Source of the DNA: Hemibagrus wyckioides
Taxonomy: Eukaryota; Chordata; Actinopteri; Siluriformes; Bagridae
DNA length: 64,000 nt
Reading direction: 5' to 3'
NCBI RefSeq assembly: GCF_019097595.1
Contig: NC_080717.1
Location: 15,665,836 to 15,729,835 of the forward strand
The notes below the pieces were generated by a model that ran no database searches, had not been told where the DNA came from, and saw only the letters and a program-made list of their open reading frames with translations. Shown here piece by piece: positions 34,471 to 45,030 of this stretch (the stretch's first letter is position 1; every line of letters starts with the position of its first letter). The position numbers and the translations under genes were made by a program.

Positions 34471-35779
34471 ATCTTTTAAATATCTTTATGGAATGTTAAC
34501 TAAGTATGGTTGTTGATCCATAATTGACTTTACTCGTGGATTCAAAAGGCAAACAAAGGCTCCAAAGAGAGTCCAAGAAAGAGTGGCCAAGAAAAAAAAA
34601 AATGCCCAGTGAGCTCCCTGCACTACGAAGAATAAGCAGTGGAATTCAGAGCTGGAGGCAACATTCACTGTTTTTCTTTTTTCTTTTTCTTGCCTGGCTC
34701 CTTTGTGGATGCAGCCACATTTATTAATGGTCACTAAGACATCAGACACTATCTATACACATCAGTCACAGAGGGCCGTCTTATTTATTTTAACTGTTGT
34801 TCCCTCCTCTTTTCCTCTTTGTTTTTGCCTCTTTTCTTATGTCAGGTATTTAAGCAGGCTGTCGGTTTTATAGTGCTCAGTGAATGGGGTTGATAGGCTG
34901 TGCACTCAAAAGACAGCATGTGACCCATCTGCCCACAACTCCCTCTCACACACCCTCTGGCTTTTGTGCTCTTGTTTTTTGATTGTCTGCTAGCAGTGAA
35001 AGCACAACTTCATTAGGTAGGAGGTTTTGGCTCTGCTCTATTACAACAATGTAAGGTAGATTACCCTGACTAAACGTCTAAAATGTGTGAAGCTTAAATA
35101 TGGAACCGAAAATGTTGTTCAATTAAGACAATGGACTAAAAGCCCATTTAAGAGACCAGACTGTAAATTCTAAGCCTTTAAAATATCACAAAACACTGGA
35201 CATTTACACTGGCATGTAAAAAAAAATGGAAGAATATGATGACTACTTAATAATCATCCAGAGTAGATCATTTTTACAACAAATCATTATACAATAACAA
35301 AAGACCTACACTTTTAGTGTTAGTATGAGAAACACTTTTACATAAAAAGAGTAAGAGTTGCAATATATAGTTTAAAAATATCAAAAGCCCTTTGTCAATA
35401 ACAATAAACATCTCTATAAGTAACTGATGAATAAGAAGTAACTGCTGTTAGTATAGTAAATGGAAATGAGTGAATGGGTATGACGAATCAGTGTCATGAT
35501 AATGTTAATGATAATGATAGTGAGAAAAATGTAAACATGTAAAGCTATCACGCTATATAAATGCTGTTCATGAGTTTCTTCAAATTAATAAAGAGTAAAC
35601 AATGTTCAGCACCTTTCAGATAGCCTTGCCAACAGTTGGATGTGTCCTAACACTTTCTGCTTGTGATTGTGAGAAAAACATTGAGATTGACATTGAGTCA
35701 TTTTGGTCTGCTGATCAGCATCACCTTCCTCTGATAAGCAGCACTTCTGAGGAAATAAAAGCTTGGTAGCTAAAGTCTA
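34471..35779. other. No gene seen
   Basis: AT-rich sequence with an A-run at 34591-34600 and T-rich DNA at 34670-34690; nothing further could be supported. Confidence 0.45.
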
Positions 35780-36060
35780 CTTGTGGATATCTCAGGAAAA
35801 AAGGCCACCTGTCTCTGAGAACCTTTGCTGACTGAGCCTCCTCCACACTGACCCCTGAGGAGATACCCCCTTCTGACCGCAGGAGCTCCAGCCATGCAGC
35901 TCTGCTTCCTGCTATTTCCCCTTATGCAGCAGGCCTTCTCCCTGTGCATGACGCTACAGTTCATTAGGCTCCTGGCCCTATTCCCCTGAGGCCACAAGGC
36001 AAGTGCCTATCAGCATACAAGGGGGAAGAGGGGCTTAGAGGGGGGTTAAGGAGGTACTCA
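35780..36060. other. Candidate noncoding island, GC-richer
   Basis: This is a non-repetitive section of balanced composition rich in CTG/CAG words, between AT-rich flanks. The minus-strand frame of 75 codons over it has no recognisable domain. It is a plausible enhancer; there is no direct evidence. Confidence 0.3.
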
Positions 36061-36443
36061 CCGCCTGCCACTGTGAGAGGATGTTACATGATGTGCTGTG
36101 TAGTATATCTCTAAACTCATTTCTCTAGTCAGCACAGTGAGTGGGGACTGCTGTTGTCCCTTGAGGACCGTCACAATAGGACAGCAGTTCAAAGGTCAGC
36201 AAGCCTGGATGGATGTAGCTCTGACTACTGAGCCTGTGGCAGTCTTATGGAAATGTTACACTAAGTGCCTTTTGGGACACTTAGTGGTTCTCAAACTGAT
36301 AAGTGATAAACAGTAACATTCGTCAATTTAAGCCTGCCACAATGAATCACATTTTAGATTTAAAGATGATATTATAGTATATAAAATATATAAATATAAT
36401 GTAATGTAATATGAACCAAGTCCAGGATGCCATTTTGTATTCC

Positions 36444-36486
36444 TTTATTAATATACAATAATGTGAATTTTATTAATATACAATAA
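36444..36486 (+). repeat. 18-bp direct repeat, 25 bp period
   Basis: TTTATTAATATACAATAA occurs perfectly at 36444-36461 and 36469-36486, within very AT-rich DNA (36300-37200) that holds nothing else I can support. Confidence 0.9.
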
Positions 36487-37689
36487 AGATAGACTACAGC
36501 TCATCCTTCAATCTACGGTACACATTATTAAGAGAATATTATTATATGTATAAATATTATATACTTATATACTTACTTATATACTATTCATGAATATACA
36601 TATATCCAGATTTTTTTTTCATTTGTTCACAAAAACATTTAAAAAAACGTTGTTACATGATAATAACAGGAGAATGGTAATAGTAGTTACAAAGAAAATT
36701 CTTTTTTTTTTCACCTAACTTATCATACAGTATTATATCAACATGCCATGTGATTAAAACTATTTGCTCTGTCTATATGATGTTTTATTGGTATTATATA
36801 GTAAACAATACTATAAATTTTCTAAAAATATTATTTAAAAAAATGATAATGAATAAATTTTTAAAGCCTGGTATTTAATTTCCCTCATTTAAATATAGAT
36901 TTTTGACTTTTTGATGAAATATGGCTATGCATTCAGTTGTAGAAAATAAAAAAAAATGTAATAATTTTTCTTTTGACCTTATTGTTAGTGAAAAAATATA
37001 TTGAATATAATGAATTTGAGCATACAGTTCGACCAAGGAATTTAAACTTAGCTCCAGACATTGTTAAAAATATATGCAACTCCAGCATCTGCACCAGATA
37101 TATTATCATAATATTCTAATATTACACCTGTTATGGTTTTTCCTATGTAATAAGGTGTAGTATATCACTGACTTTAGTGCTGGTGCTGAAGCAAACCAGC
37201 AAAATCTTTTAAAGAACCAAATACCTTTTGGTAGTTTATTCATTGTCTATAAATTAATAATCACTGTTGAAATGATACACAGTAATTGTTCATTGTTCAC
37301 TGATAATTCAAAACCTCTCACCATGTTTTACATCTGTTGCTTTCTTAGTAACGTTGTCAGTGGGTCTTGGCTCCAGACCAGTATTTCAGTGCTAGAATCA
37401 ACCCAGGTCATTGGATCATGCTTTCCACAGTGTGATATGAGGATCAGGCACCATCACCTAGTGAACGTGTAAAAAAAAAAACTTGTGAAACCCTTGTATA
37501 TCTATGTTTATATCAATAATACATAAAAAATTTCAGTTAAGTGGTTTGATATTTTGTGACTTATTACTGAGAGTTCCTGAGACGCAACTACTCTAACCTC
37601 TAGATCTCTAACCTCTAAGCTAAGCTCTTCCTTCGGAGGCAACTTGTCATGCTCTAGCTCCAGATGAAGACCCTCCAACACACCCCAAT

Positions 37690-38060
37690 GCTCCACTGAC
37701 TTTTCTTTTACAAATGCCTATCAGTGGAATCCCCCAAAGCACGGCAGCTGTGTAGAGCACTCGAGTGTGCCAGCGTCAAAGAAGGGCTTGTCATCACCTC
37801 CCCACATTCACATTTGCCCACTCAAATGAGGCCAAGTAAAAAAGGGAAGCACAGATGTTAATCACTCTCTTTCTTCCCTCCTTTTTTATTAAAGGAGATT
37901 AAAAAGAATAGAGCTCAATTTGGACAGGGGCCAAGGCAGACCAGGCGTGCAAAGTATTTCTGGATTATTTCCACTTAGTACAGGCGGGGCCTGAAAGGAC
38001 GGCTGTCTTGTTAGCTGGTGTGTCATTGAAGACTTCACAAGCCAGTTGGTCAACCGTAAT
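37690..38060. other. Candidate conserved noncoding island
   Basis: Non-repetitive, more GC-rich sequence including GCACTCGAGTGTGCC (palindromic core GCACTCGAGTG-like) and AATTTGGACAGGGGCCAAGG. There is no coding signal. It is regulatory by appearance only. Confidence 0.3.
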
Positions 38061-38989
38061 CACAATACACCATTCTTACACCACAACAAAATTCCCATGG
38101 AGTGTGATTCACACAAATTACAGTCACTTGCAAATAAGTGTAGTATGAATTATTGCTTATATGGTTATCAATTTTGTAAAGGTACATAAGGGTGCCTAGC
38201 CTTACCTTTTATATTTGTGGATAAAGAAAAATGTGGAGGTGTATGGACTGCCGCTATTTGTATATTTCATTTCTTTCTATATTGTTTGCCTTTCCTTTTC
38301 CCCATCCATCGCTAAAAAAAAAAACATTAGATCCACGTTCCTTTAGTTGTTTGTTCTTTGCTGCTAATTTTCATTCTGTAGATTTCTTCACATTTTTCCT
38401 TAAGCGTAAAGTAGGGTTAATAAAATAGACTAATATAATTTTACTTATTCTTCTTGAACATGATTGGGGGTTCTTTTTAATGTTTTTAAAAGTTAAAGAA
38501 ATTATGAGGAATGTTGTTTTCTTTGCCTCTTCCTAGTCTTTGAAGAGCAGGAACAATGCTAAATCAAAGATGATTGGCAGACCCCAAAAATTGCTAAACC
38601 TTGCTGGTTTTGATGTATGAATCGAATCAGCAGGCATCAGTCCATGTCAAAAGTGCAATTCTGACAGGTCTAGAAGACTCTCTTCCTACAAAAGACAAAC
38701 AAACACATATAAAATTCTAACAACCATTCCAAAGGATGTTATATTTTTCAAGTGTGTTTGATGGGTTTGATCCCTGGACATTCACAGAGTGCATACAGAG
38801 AGGCACATTTTCACATTTTGTCACATCTATATTCTCAAACTTAGATAAAAAGTCCAGATATCTACTGATTTATTTTTAATTTATAGAGCCACATTATAGG
38901 GTCTGCCTTTTATCTACTTATTTATTCTCTGTAGATGCTGGTTATAAAGTCCATAATAATTCTATTCTCTTCTAGTCTATAGAGTAAAA
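38061..38989. other. No gene seen
   Basis: AT-rich sequence. A splice-acceptor-like tract ends at 38537 (TTTGCCTCTTCCTAG), but no good donor follows it. Nothing else was found. Confidence 0.4.
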
Positions 38990-39500
38990 GCTCTCTCTAG
39001 CATCTCCTGTTCAAAAAGGACAGTCATTGTTGCAGGCTGATCCCCCTCTCTGTGGCTGTCGGGCCTAATTAAAACTATTCTGGGGGGCATGGGGTGACTA
39101 GTGGGTGGAGCCAGCTGAAGCTCAACAGGAAATTATGATCACAAATGTCTTCCTGTCGAGTCCTGCACTTGGCACTACAAAGTGGGGCGAACTGGCGTTA
39201 CCTGAAAGGGTTTGAATCCAAGCAGACAGCCACATCATCCCAGCCCGTAGTCCAGCAGGGTCATACACACAAGTGACCATTGTGGCTGGTGAAAAATGGG
39301 ATTAAGAAAGGGACTTAAAGGGAATTGATTTTCAGTGCAGAACAATGAGTGGGTGCAAAGAGCCAGGGCTCGAGCCCTGAATCACATAGTCCCACAACCC
39401 CATGAAAGGCCTGAGCCACACAACACTGAGATTAAAGCAATCGGGTTCTTAACCCCCTTCTTGCTGCACCCTCTCTCCCCCACCTCCTCAGTGCCATGTT
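38990..39500. other. Candidate conserved noncoding island
   Basis: About 500 bp of balanced, non-repetitive sequence including GGGCATGGGGTGACTAG and GAACAATGAGTGGGTGC (SOX-like AACAATG). It is free of recognisable transposons. The evidence for a regulatory role is composition and lack of repeats only. Confidence 0.33.
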
Positions 39501-40019
39501 ACACACACTGCTAACAATGAGTAGAAAAGGACTGAAGGAGGAGAAAAAAATGGACTGTTTGCTTTGCTTTTTTTTTCCGTCTGGCCATCATTGTGATAGT
39601 AGGGTCTATAATAGAGTACTACAAGTCACTTGACTGATCTGGTAATAGAATCAGTGCTAATGTGTAAATGTAGCATTCTGAATTTTAAGAACAATACATG
39701 TAGCATGGGAATAAGGCAGACATTTCTTTTTGGAATAAAATGGTGGGATAAAGAAGATGTTATGATGCTGGAGTTAAAGAAGTTAGAGATAAAAGCATTA
39801 GGATGCTGCATCTTTTGACAGCTGTATATAGCTGAGTGCCATTGTAAACATTTTTTAATTGTGTGTAAACTTTTTTACACTCAATTATGTAAGTCAACGT
39901 AATAACATTTGAGATACCTTTTTTTTTTACCATTGCCATATTACTGACTGTACAAATGTGAGAAAATAGTTTTTATTAGAATGAAATCATATAAAAGGAA
40001 ATGGACTGTTCAAAATCTG

Positions 40020-40349
40020 AAGCAGATTAATTTTCTAAGACAGAAGAATCGGTTCAGTGGGCTGATGCCTGGTCACTGTGCTCTACAGCCCCCACTCAAC
40101 CCTTAGACAGATTGCAAACAGGCTGCTGAAGGCCACTTCATTAGGGGCATTATGACAGAGAAGCCAGTCTTCTCTCCATCCCAGTCCAGAATCCTTAGAT
40201 CTGTTTAATCACCTAATTCACTTCAAGTGTTCTGAGGAGGCAGCAACTCAGAGAGAACCCTTCATACACAGGACATCTCATACTCAAACATAGGAGAGAT
40301 TAATTCTATTTACCTTCTGAAATATGCTCCTAATAATACAATATCCAAC

Positions 40350-40387
<38 letters not shown>

Positions 40388-40640
40388 TCACTTTTCGGTC
40401 CTCTTGTCTTTTTCCAACTGGCGCTTTGTAGTGCCCCTGTTTTTGTTCTGGGATGACTGCATATGCCATTGCTCCCAAGGCTTTAATATCTCCAGCGGGG
40501 TGAGGGGTTAGCAGGCGGAGGGCTTGGGCATGGGACATCCTAACTTCTCTATCCAAGAGGGCTGACCTCTACACCCAAGGGGAGGCATGACAGACTCCAA
40601 ATTCACCAAGCCTTTGATGTCTGCTCATTCACTGTCCTTA
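40020..40640. other. Two GC-richer sections split by a CT microsatellite
   Basis: The sections 40020-40290 and 40400-40620 are non-repetitive and more GC-rich; between them lies a (CT)n tract at 40347-40387. An open frame of 90 codons on the minus strand crosses the tract (giving an Arg-Glu run) and is not credible as a gene. Confidence 0.35.
40347..40387 (+). repeat. (CT)n microsatellite
   Basis: CT dinucleotide run with one TTT interruption. Confidence 0.98.
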
Positions 40641-40818
40641 ATTATCCAGAGTCGCTAAATGTTTATCTGAAACATGAATGGTGTCTACAGAATGTGTTTT
40701 TAAAGCTGGTGACTGCTTTTTTTGGTAAGCTTGTACGTGCATATATGCATGTATAGCAAAACCTATTGAAACAGTGACGCATGCATACTCACAGCATCAA
40801 TGGAATAAGATTGTAAGC

Positions 40819-40819
<1 letters not shown>

Positions 40820-40903
<84 letters not shown>

Positions 40904-40915
40904 TATGGCTCCAAA

Positions 40916-40970
<55 letters not shown>

Positions 40971-40973
40971 ATA
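40820..40973 (+). repeat. Compound (ATT)n-(AAAT)n microsatellite
   Basis: About 28 perfect ATT units (40820-40903) are followed after a 10-base spacer by about 15 AAAT units (40912-40973). Confidence 0.99.
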
Positions 40974-41035
40974 TATTTGATATTTGTCTTTTTTTTTGCT
41001 TTCCCACTGAAATCAGCAACTATAATCTCAACACT

Positions 41036-41160
41036 CCCAGAAATTGATTCAATTCAATTCAATTCATTTTTTTTTCAATAGCACTTTTACCAAAGGACAA
41101 TGGATATCACAAATTATCTTTACAGAAATATACACATTCAGGGTATACATTTGTAGCACA
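41036..41160 (+). repeat. Common teleost dispersed repeat, 5' part
   Basis: AATTCAATTCAATTCATTTT is followed by AATAGCACTTTTACC, GGACAATGGATATCACAAA and CTTTACAGAAATAT. I recognise this as the start of the same fish repeat whose 3' part is at 14566-14785; its usual 5' form reads TTTATTTGTATAGCGCTTTT. The copy stops before the central region. Confidence 0.7.
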
Positions 41161-41209
41161 TTATTTCGCATTTAATTACAGTAAATGCAAATTAGAAACC
41201 ACTTAAAAT

Positions 41210-41470
41210 GAGCATGAGGTGAGGTTGCTGACATCAAACCAGTCAGCAGTAAGGCTTTTTAATGCTCCAATTTCCCACTGGCCTTTCATTCAGACTGCAA
41301 TAACTTCTACTGGACATGAGAAGCGGCCTCAGCTGGGACATGCTGAATTCATCAGGTCTGGAATATCAAGTCTTTATTGCAACACTTTCAGAATAATAAT
41401 TCCCCTGTGTGCCAGCAGGAAAAGCCAAATAAAGCCTGTTTGTTTCATTGTACCGGGCTAGTAAAACTCC
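41210..41470. other. Candidate conserved noncoding island
   Basis: Balanced, non-repetitive sequence right after the dispersed repeat. An 80-codon plus-strand frame covers it but has no recognisable domain. It is regulatory by appearance only. Confidence 0.33.
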
Positions 41471-43036
41471 CCCATGCCCCCCTAGCAATGGTCTGCCACT
41501 TCTGCATATTACTACAACACTGATGTGAGCTTAAAGTATCCTGCATCATACAAGGCCCAAAACACATAAGAAGACATTCAGCAGCAAAGTGCCAAGACCT
41601 AAAAATGTAATAAACTTTTAACTCTTAATCTTCAGATTCTGTACGCAGTGCCTATTTAGAAACATCCACTATACTCAGGTGCATTAACACAACCTATTTA
41701 AACTCAAATTAACATTCACCTCAGAGAAGAATAATAAGCTCATTAATGTTGTCCATTAAAGACTTTTAAGAGATTCCTCCTCTCTCCCACTCTGATTTAA
41801 ACATCAAGGCTTAACCTATTTTTTCACGAATAAGGAGTTCATCAGAACGAGCCATGCTCAGAACAGCACCTGAGGATTCAAACTAGTACACATCCACACG
41901 CTTCATTTCAGAAGTTTTACTCTTATGCCCATCATGGCATGTGACATCTGCTGAAGCACAGTTGGCGCACACCCAACAGCAGTTACTGTACATGTCTGGT
42001 AATTGAATGCGAGCAATTTCCAGCACTAGAGGGGGATCTGGATGAAATGGACTGTAAACTGTATACCAGAGCTCTGTTTCTGCTGGATGCTGTGAACATG
42101 ATGGCCATAGATGACACCATTTTGTAACCTAATGAGGTAGCAAATTAAATGTCTTACACAGCAGAAGAGTTGTTCTTTAATACTTGAATTCTTTCTTTTT
42201 TGTCTTTGTCTGAGAATTTTATATTTAACAAGCAGCCATTAATAAATTGTCAGCAGCTACAGCAGCGTGTATCTGTGCCTTCATTTTACTGTCTGTAAAC
42301 ATTCAGCAAAATGATGGGATTGCATGTGTGTGCATCCATATTTTGTATTTTCAAAGGCTTTATAAAGATGAGTGGATTTATCTTTAAAAAAAAAAAAAAC
42401 TACTAAATATCTGTGAAATATCAGGCCTGTGAAATATCAGGAATGTTTAGCAGTCAGTTCAGGTTCAGGAGTGCACGGCAATGTCCCACAGCCAGCCCAC
42501 CTGCTGCTGGTTGATCGATCAGCGCTGTAGGATTCCTTTTCAATAGCTCAGGCTTGGTCCCTGCTTCTACCCAGTGTGGATGAAGGTCACGTCCCACTTG
42601 ATCAAACCCCTTCTGTTTATGCTTTACACATGCTAACCCGAAAAGCAGTGTCATGGACCACCAGCTATGGCTAATCTCAGTGTCCCTCTAATAGATGTGT
42701 GTATTCCACAAGACAGCATCTTCCCAATTCTTACCTCCCAGAAATCACTCAGCTTGTCCTCACTTGTTACTGTTGAGGAGAACAAACTTTTTTTTTTAAT
42801 AAAGCAGATAAGCACCCGTGTAGGAGCTTGTTTGAAATAGAACATTTCCACCTTATCTTACGTCTTTATGTGACATGCACATTCACTTTCAATACACTTT
42901 CTATCCCTCTGTTGCCGTAAATGTATATACACCAAACAAGTGACAAATTTTGCTGTTATTAATGAAATGAAATTCCTTGCAAAGCAGTAGTACAGCATTA
43001 CTCTAAATACTCCAATTTTTTGTTTGTCTAGACCCC

Positions 43037-43038
<2 letters not shown>
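41471..43038. other. No gene seen; GC-richer section at 42440-42720
   Basis: A CTCF-like motif (GCACTAGAGGGGGA) lies at 42023-42036. The section 42440-42720 is more GC-rich and non-repetitive and may be a regulatory element. The open frames are short. Confidence 0.4.
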
Positions 43039-43081
<43 letters not shown>

Positions 43082-43086
43082 CTCTT
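43039..43086 (+). repeat. (CT)n microsatellite
   Basis: About 24 CT units. Confidence 0.98.
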
Positions 43087-43199
43087 TCTATTGTGTCAGG
43101 GATTTCAGCATAAACTATATTACATGCTTACAACTATTGGTAACACAGTAGGATATAGCCACACAAATTACACATCTATACACATACAAAATATTTTAA

Positions 43200-43400
43200 T
43201 AGCTTCCGTCTTCCACAGCAGCAACAAGCTGTACGTGCTGTGCTCCTGAAGCGGTATTTAAGCGGCAATTAAATGTGAAACACTGGGAGAGCGGAAGGGG
43301 GAATGCCCAAAATGGCAGTAAACAAGGGAAATGACACTTGACAACTTGTAATTTATGGATGGCATTTCAAAGGAAAGAAATTCACTGTTTTACAGGGAGA
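43200..43400. other. Candidate conserved noncoding island
   Basis: Non-repetitive sequence including GCGGTATTTAAGCGGCAATTAAATG and neighbouring TAAT-like words (homeodomain-type sites), between CT and GA microsatellites. No coding signal. Confidence 0.33.
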
Positions 43401-43497
43401 GGAGGGAGTACGCAAAAGCTAGCACTAAAGAAAACTATTCATAGAATGTAAGCGCATCAAAGCCATGCAGAAGAGAGAGAGGGACTTTGGGAGGGAG

Positions 43498-43503
43498 AGA
43501 CAA

Positions 43504-43552
<49 letters not shown>
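43498..43552 (+). repeat. (GA)n microsatellite
   Basis: A GA run in two blocks, with GGGAGGGAGAG flanks. It creates the Arg-Glu-rich plus-strand chance frame at 43465-43710. Confidence 0.98.
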
Positions 43553-43556
<4 letters not shown>

Positions 43557-44399
43557 CAATGCTACTTCAAAGTCTGGGCGCAGTGAGCATTGCACACAGA
43601 AAGAACTGCACATGATGTTAGGACTGAGTGAAGGGAGCCCCCTGGAAGCTTGTGGCCTTTCTCCTCATCTAATCTCACAGAATGCCAAATTACAATCAGC
43701 AGCTCACTGAAAAGCCACCATCACACACAATGGAGCGGAGTGAGAACAGGGGCACTCTCGCATAACACTCAAATCGACTAATAACACCACCTGCTTGTTT
43801 ACTGCTGCTCTGAATACACGATGTGAAAGAAACGCACACAAATAAATCCTAACTCCTGAATCAAGTATTAAAACAAGTTTAGAAATCAATGAACCTGTTT
43901 AAAGCTCTTGACTCTTATATGTCGGTGGTTGGAATGTAATTAGAGGGTAAGTGAGTCAATTAAACCAAGCTTCCAACATGAGAAGAAATCTCAGCAATTT
44001 TTGACTAAAAGAAATAGTGAAGCACTTTGATGTCAGCCTGTCAACTGTATGGAAAGGAGTGTGGGTCTTCTGTAAATGTTGAGAAATCAGTGTGCTCAAA
44101 AATAAGGTGTGGTGCCATCTCAGAGAACTGGTTAAAAACTATTTTAAGTTTTAACTATGAAATTATACTTCTGGAATAGATTATCAGGGGATATAATTTT
44201 GGTGAACTCCTGAGACACTACTTTGGCGATGACACAAGTTATTTTACCTTTTGCCTAACGTTGTGTGATTCTCTCAGAATGCAAAATATACTCTTCATAG
44301 AAAATTGTTGGAAATACAAACCCTTTCCATTTTTGTCTAATTTACAAATTAGTGCTAAAAATGTGACTACACAAATTTACATTAGAAGGGTGAAACTCC

Positions 44400-45030
44400 A
44401 CTGCAAAACTCCAACACCCAAAGTGTCTCCATTTTGATTTGGAGCTGGGATCTGACGTTACCATGGTGACATGGTGCAGACTCCAGCCCTCTTCCCAGCT
44501 GTTGGGAGGTTTTGTGTTCGTAAAGGCCCAAGCGCACATTGAAGCTTTGCTCCCGTGCTGTTCCCTTTTCAGATGCCAGAATAGTGTCTCAACTAATCCG
44601 TGAAAGTTGCGCGGCTCAGAACCCCCGGCCAAGCCTTTTCCCACTGAATCAGGGAAGCCGGGGGTCTGAGCTGCGCTTCACACTCGATTGGTTGTCACTG
44701 TGGAAGGCTCGTCCCCCTCGCTGTGTTGCTCAGGCACAGGCTAATCGGCTTCTCCCTGTCGTAATTACCCATACTCAGGCTAGATCTGATGCAGCTGCAT
44801 CATCCATTTGCCCACAAACCTGGACATATGCTGGCACTGATGTCCCTCCCGGTCTGGCATTGGCTCCTAGAGAAGCCTTGCTTTGGATGGTCCTGCCCTG
44901 GAGCACTGGCAGTGCCAAAGGACAGAGGGAGGTGCCCAATTCTCATTCCAAACCCATCCCCCAACTACCGCCTATCTCCCCCAGCCCACGCCCCAACTCA
45001 TACCACGCACATAAACACCAGGGATGATGA
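44400..45030. other. GC-rich island with long chance-looking open frame
   Basis: This is the most GC-rich 600 bp in the window. It contains a plus-strand frame of 162 codons (44539-45027) beginning MKLCSRAVPF, the longest after the broken transposase, and a minus-strand frame of 100 codons (44644-44342). Neither has a recognisable domain; the plus frame is Pro/Ser/Ala-rich as expected from composition. GC-rich DNA has fewer stop codons, so length alone is weak evidence. The island contains a strong hairpin at 44609-44676. A regulatory element or noncoding RNA is more likely than a protein gene. Confidence 0.35.
44609..44676. other. Near-perfect 20-bp stem hairpin
   Basis: The left arm (44609-44629) starts GCGCGGCTCAGA and the right arm (44657-44676) ends TCTGAGCTGCGC. 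They pair over 20 bases with one G-T wobble and one bulged A, around a 27-base loop that itself holds TTTTCCC and GGGAA. A further TGAA/TTCA pair lies outside. The pairing is seen directly; whether it is transcribed is unknown. Confidence 0.8.

Noticed and set aside
38523..38690. Possible exon after TTTGCCTCTTCCTAG
   Set aside because: The acceptor is fair, but the only donor-like end (GACAG followed by GTCTAG) is weak and there is no open frame of note.
43425..43710. Arg/Glu-rich and Leu/Ser-rich frames around the GA tract
   Set aside because: Direct products of the (GA)n repeat.
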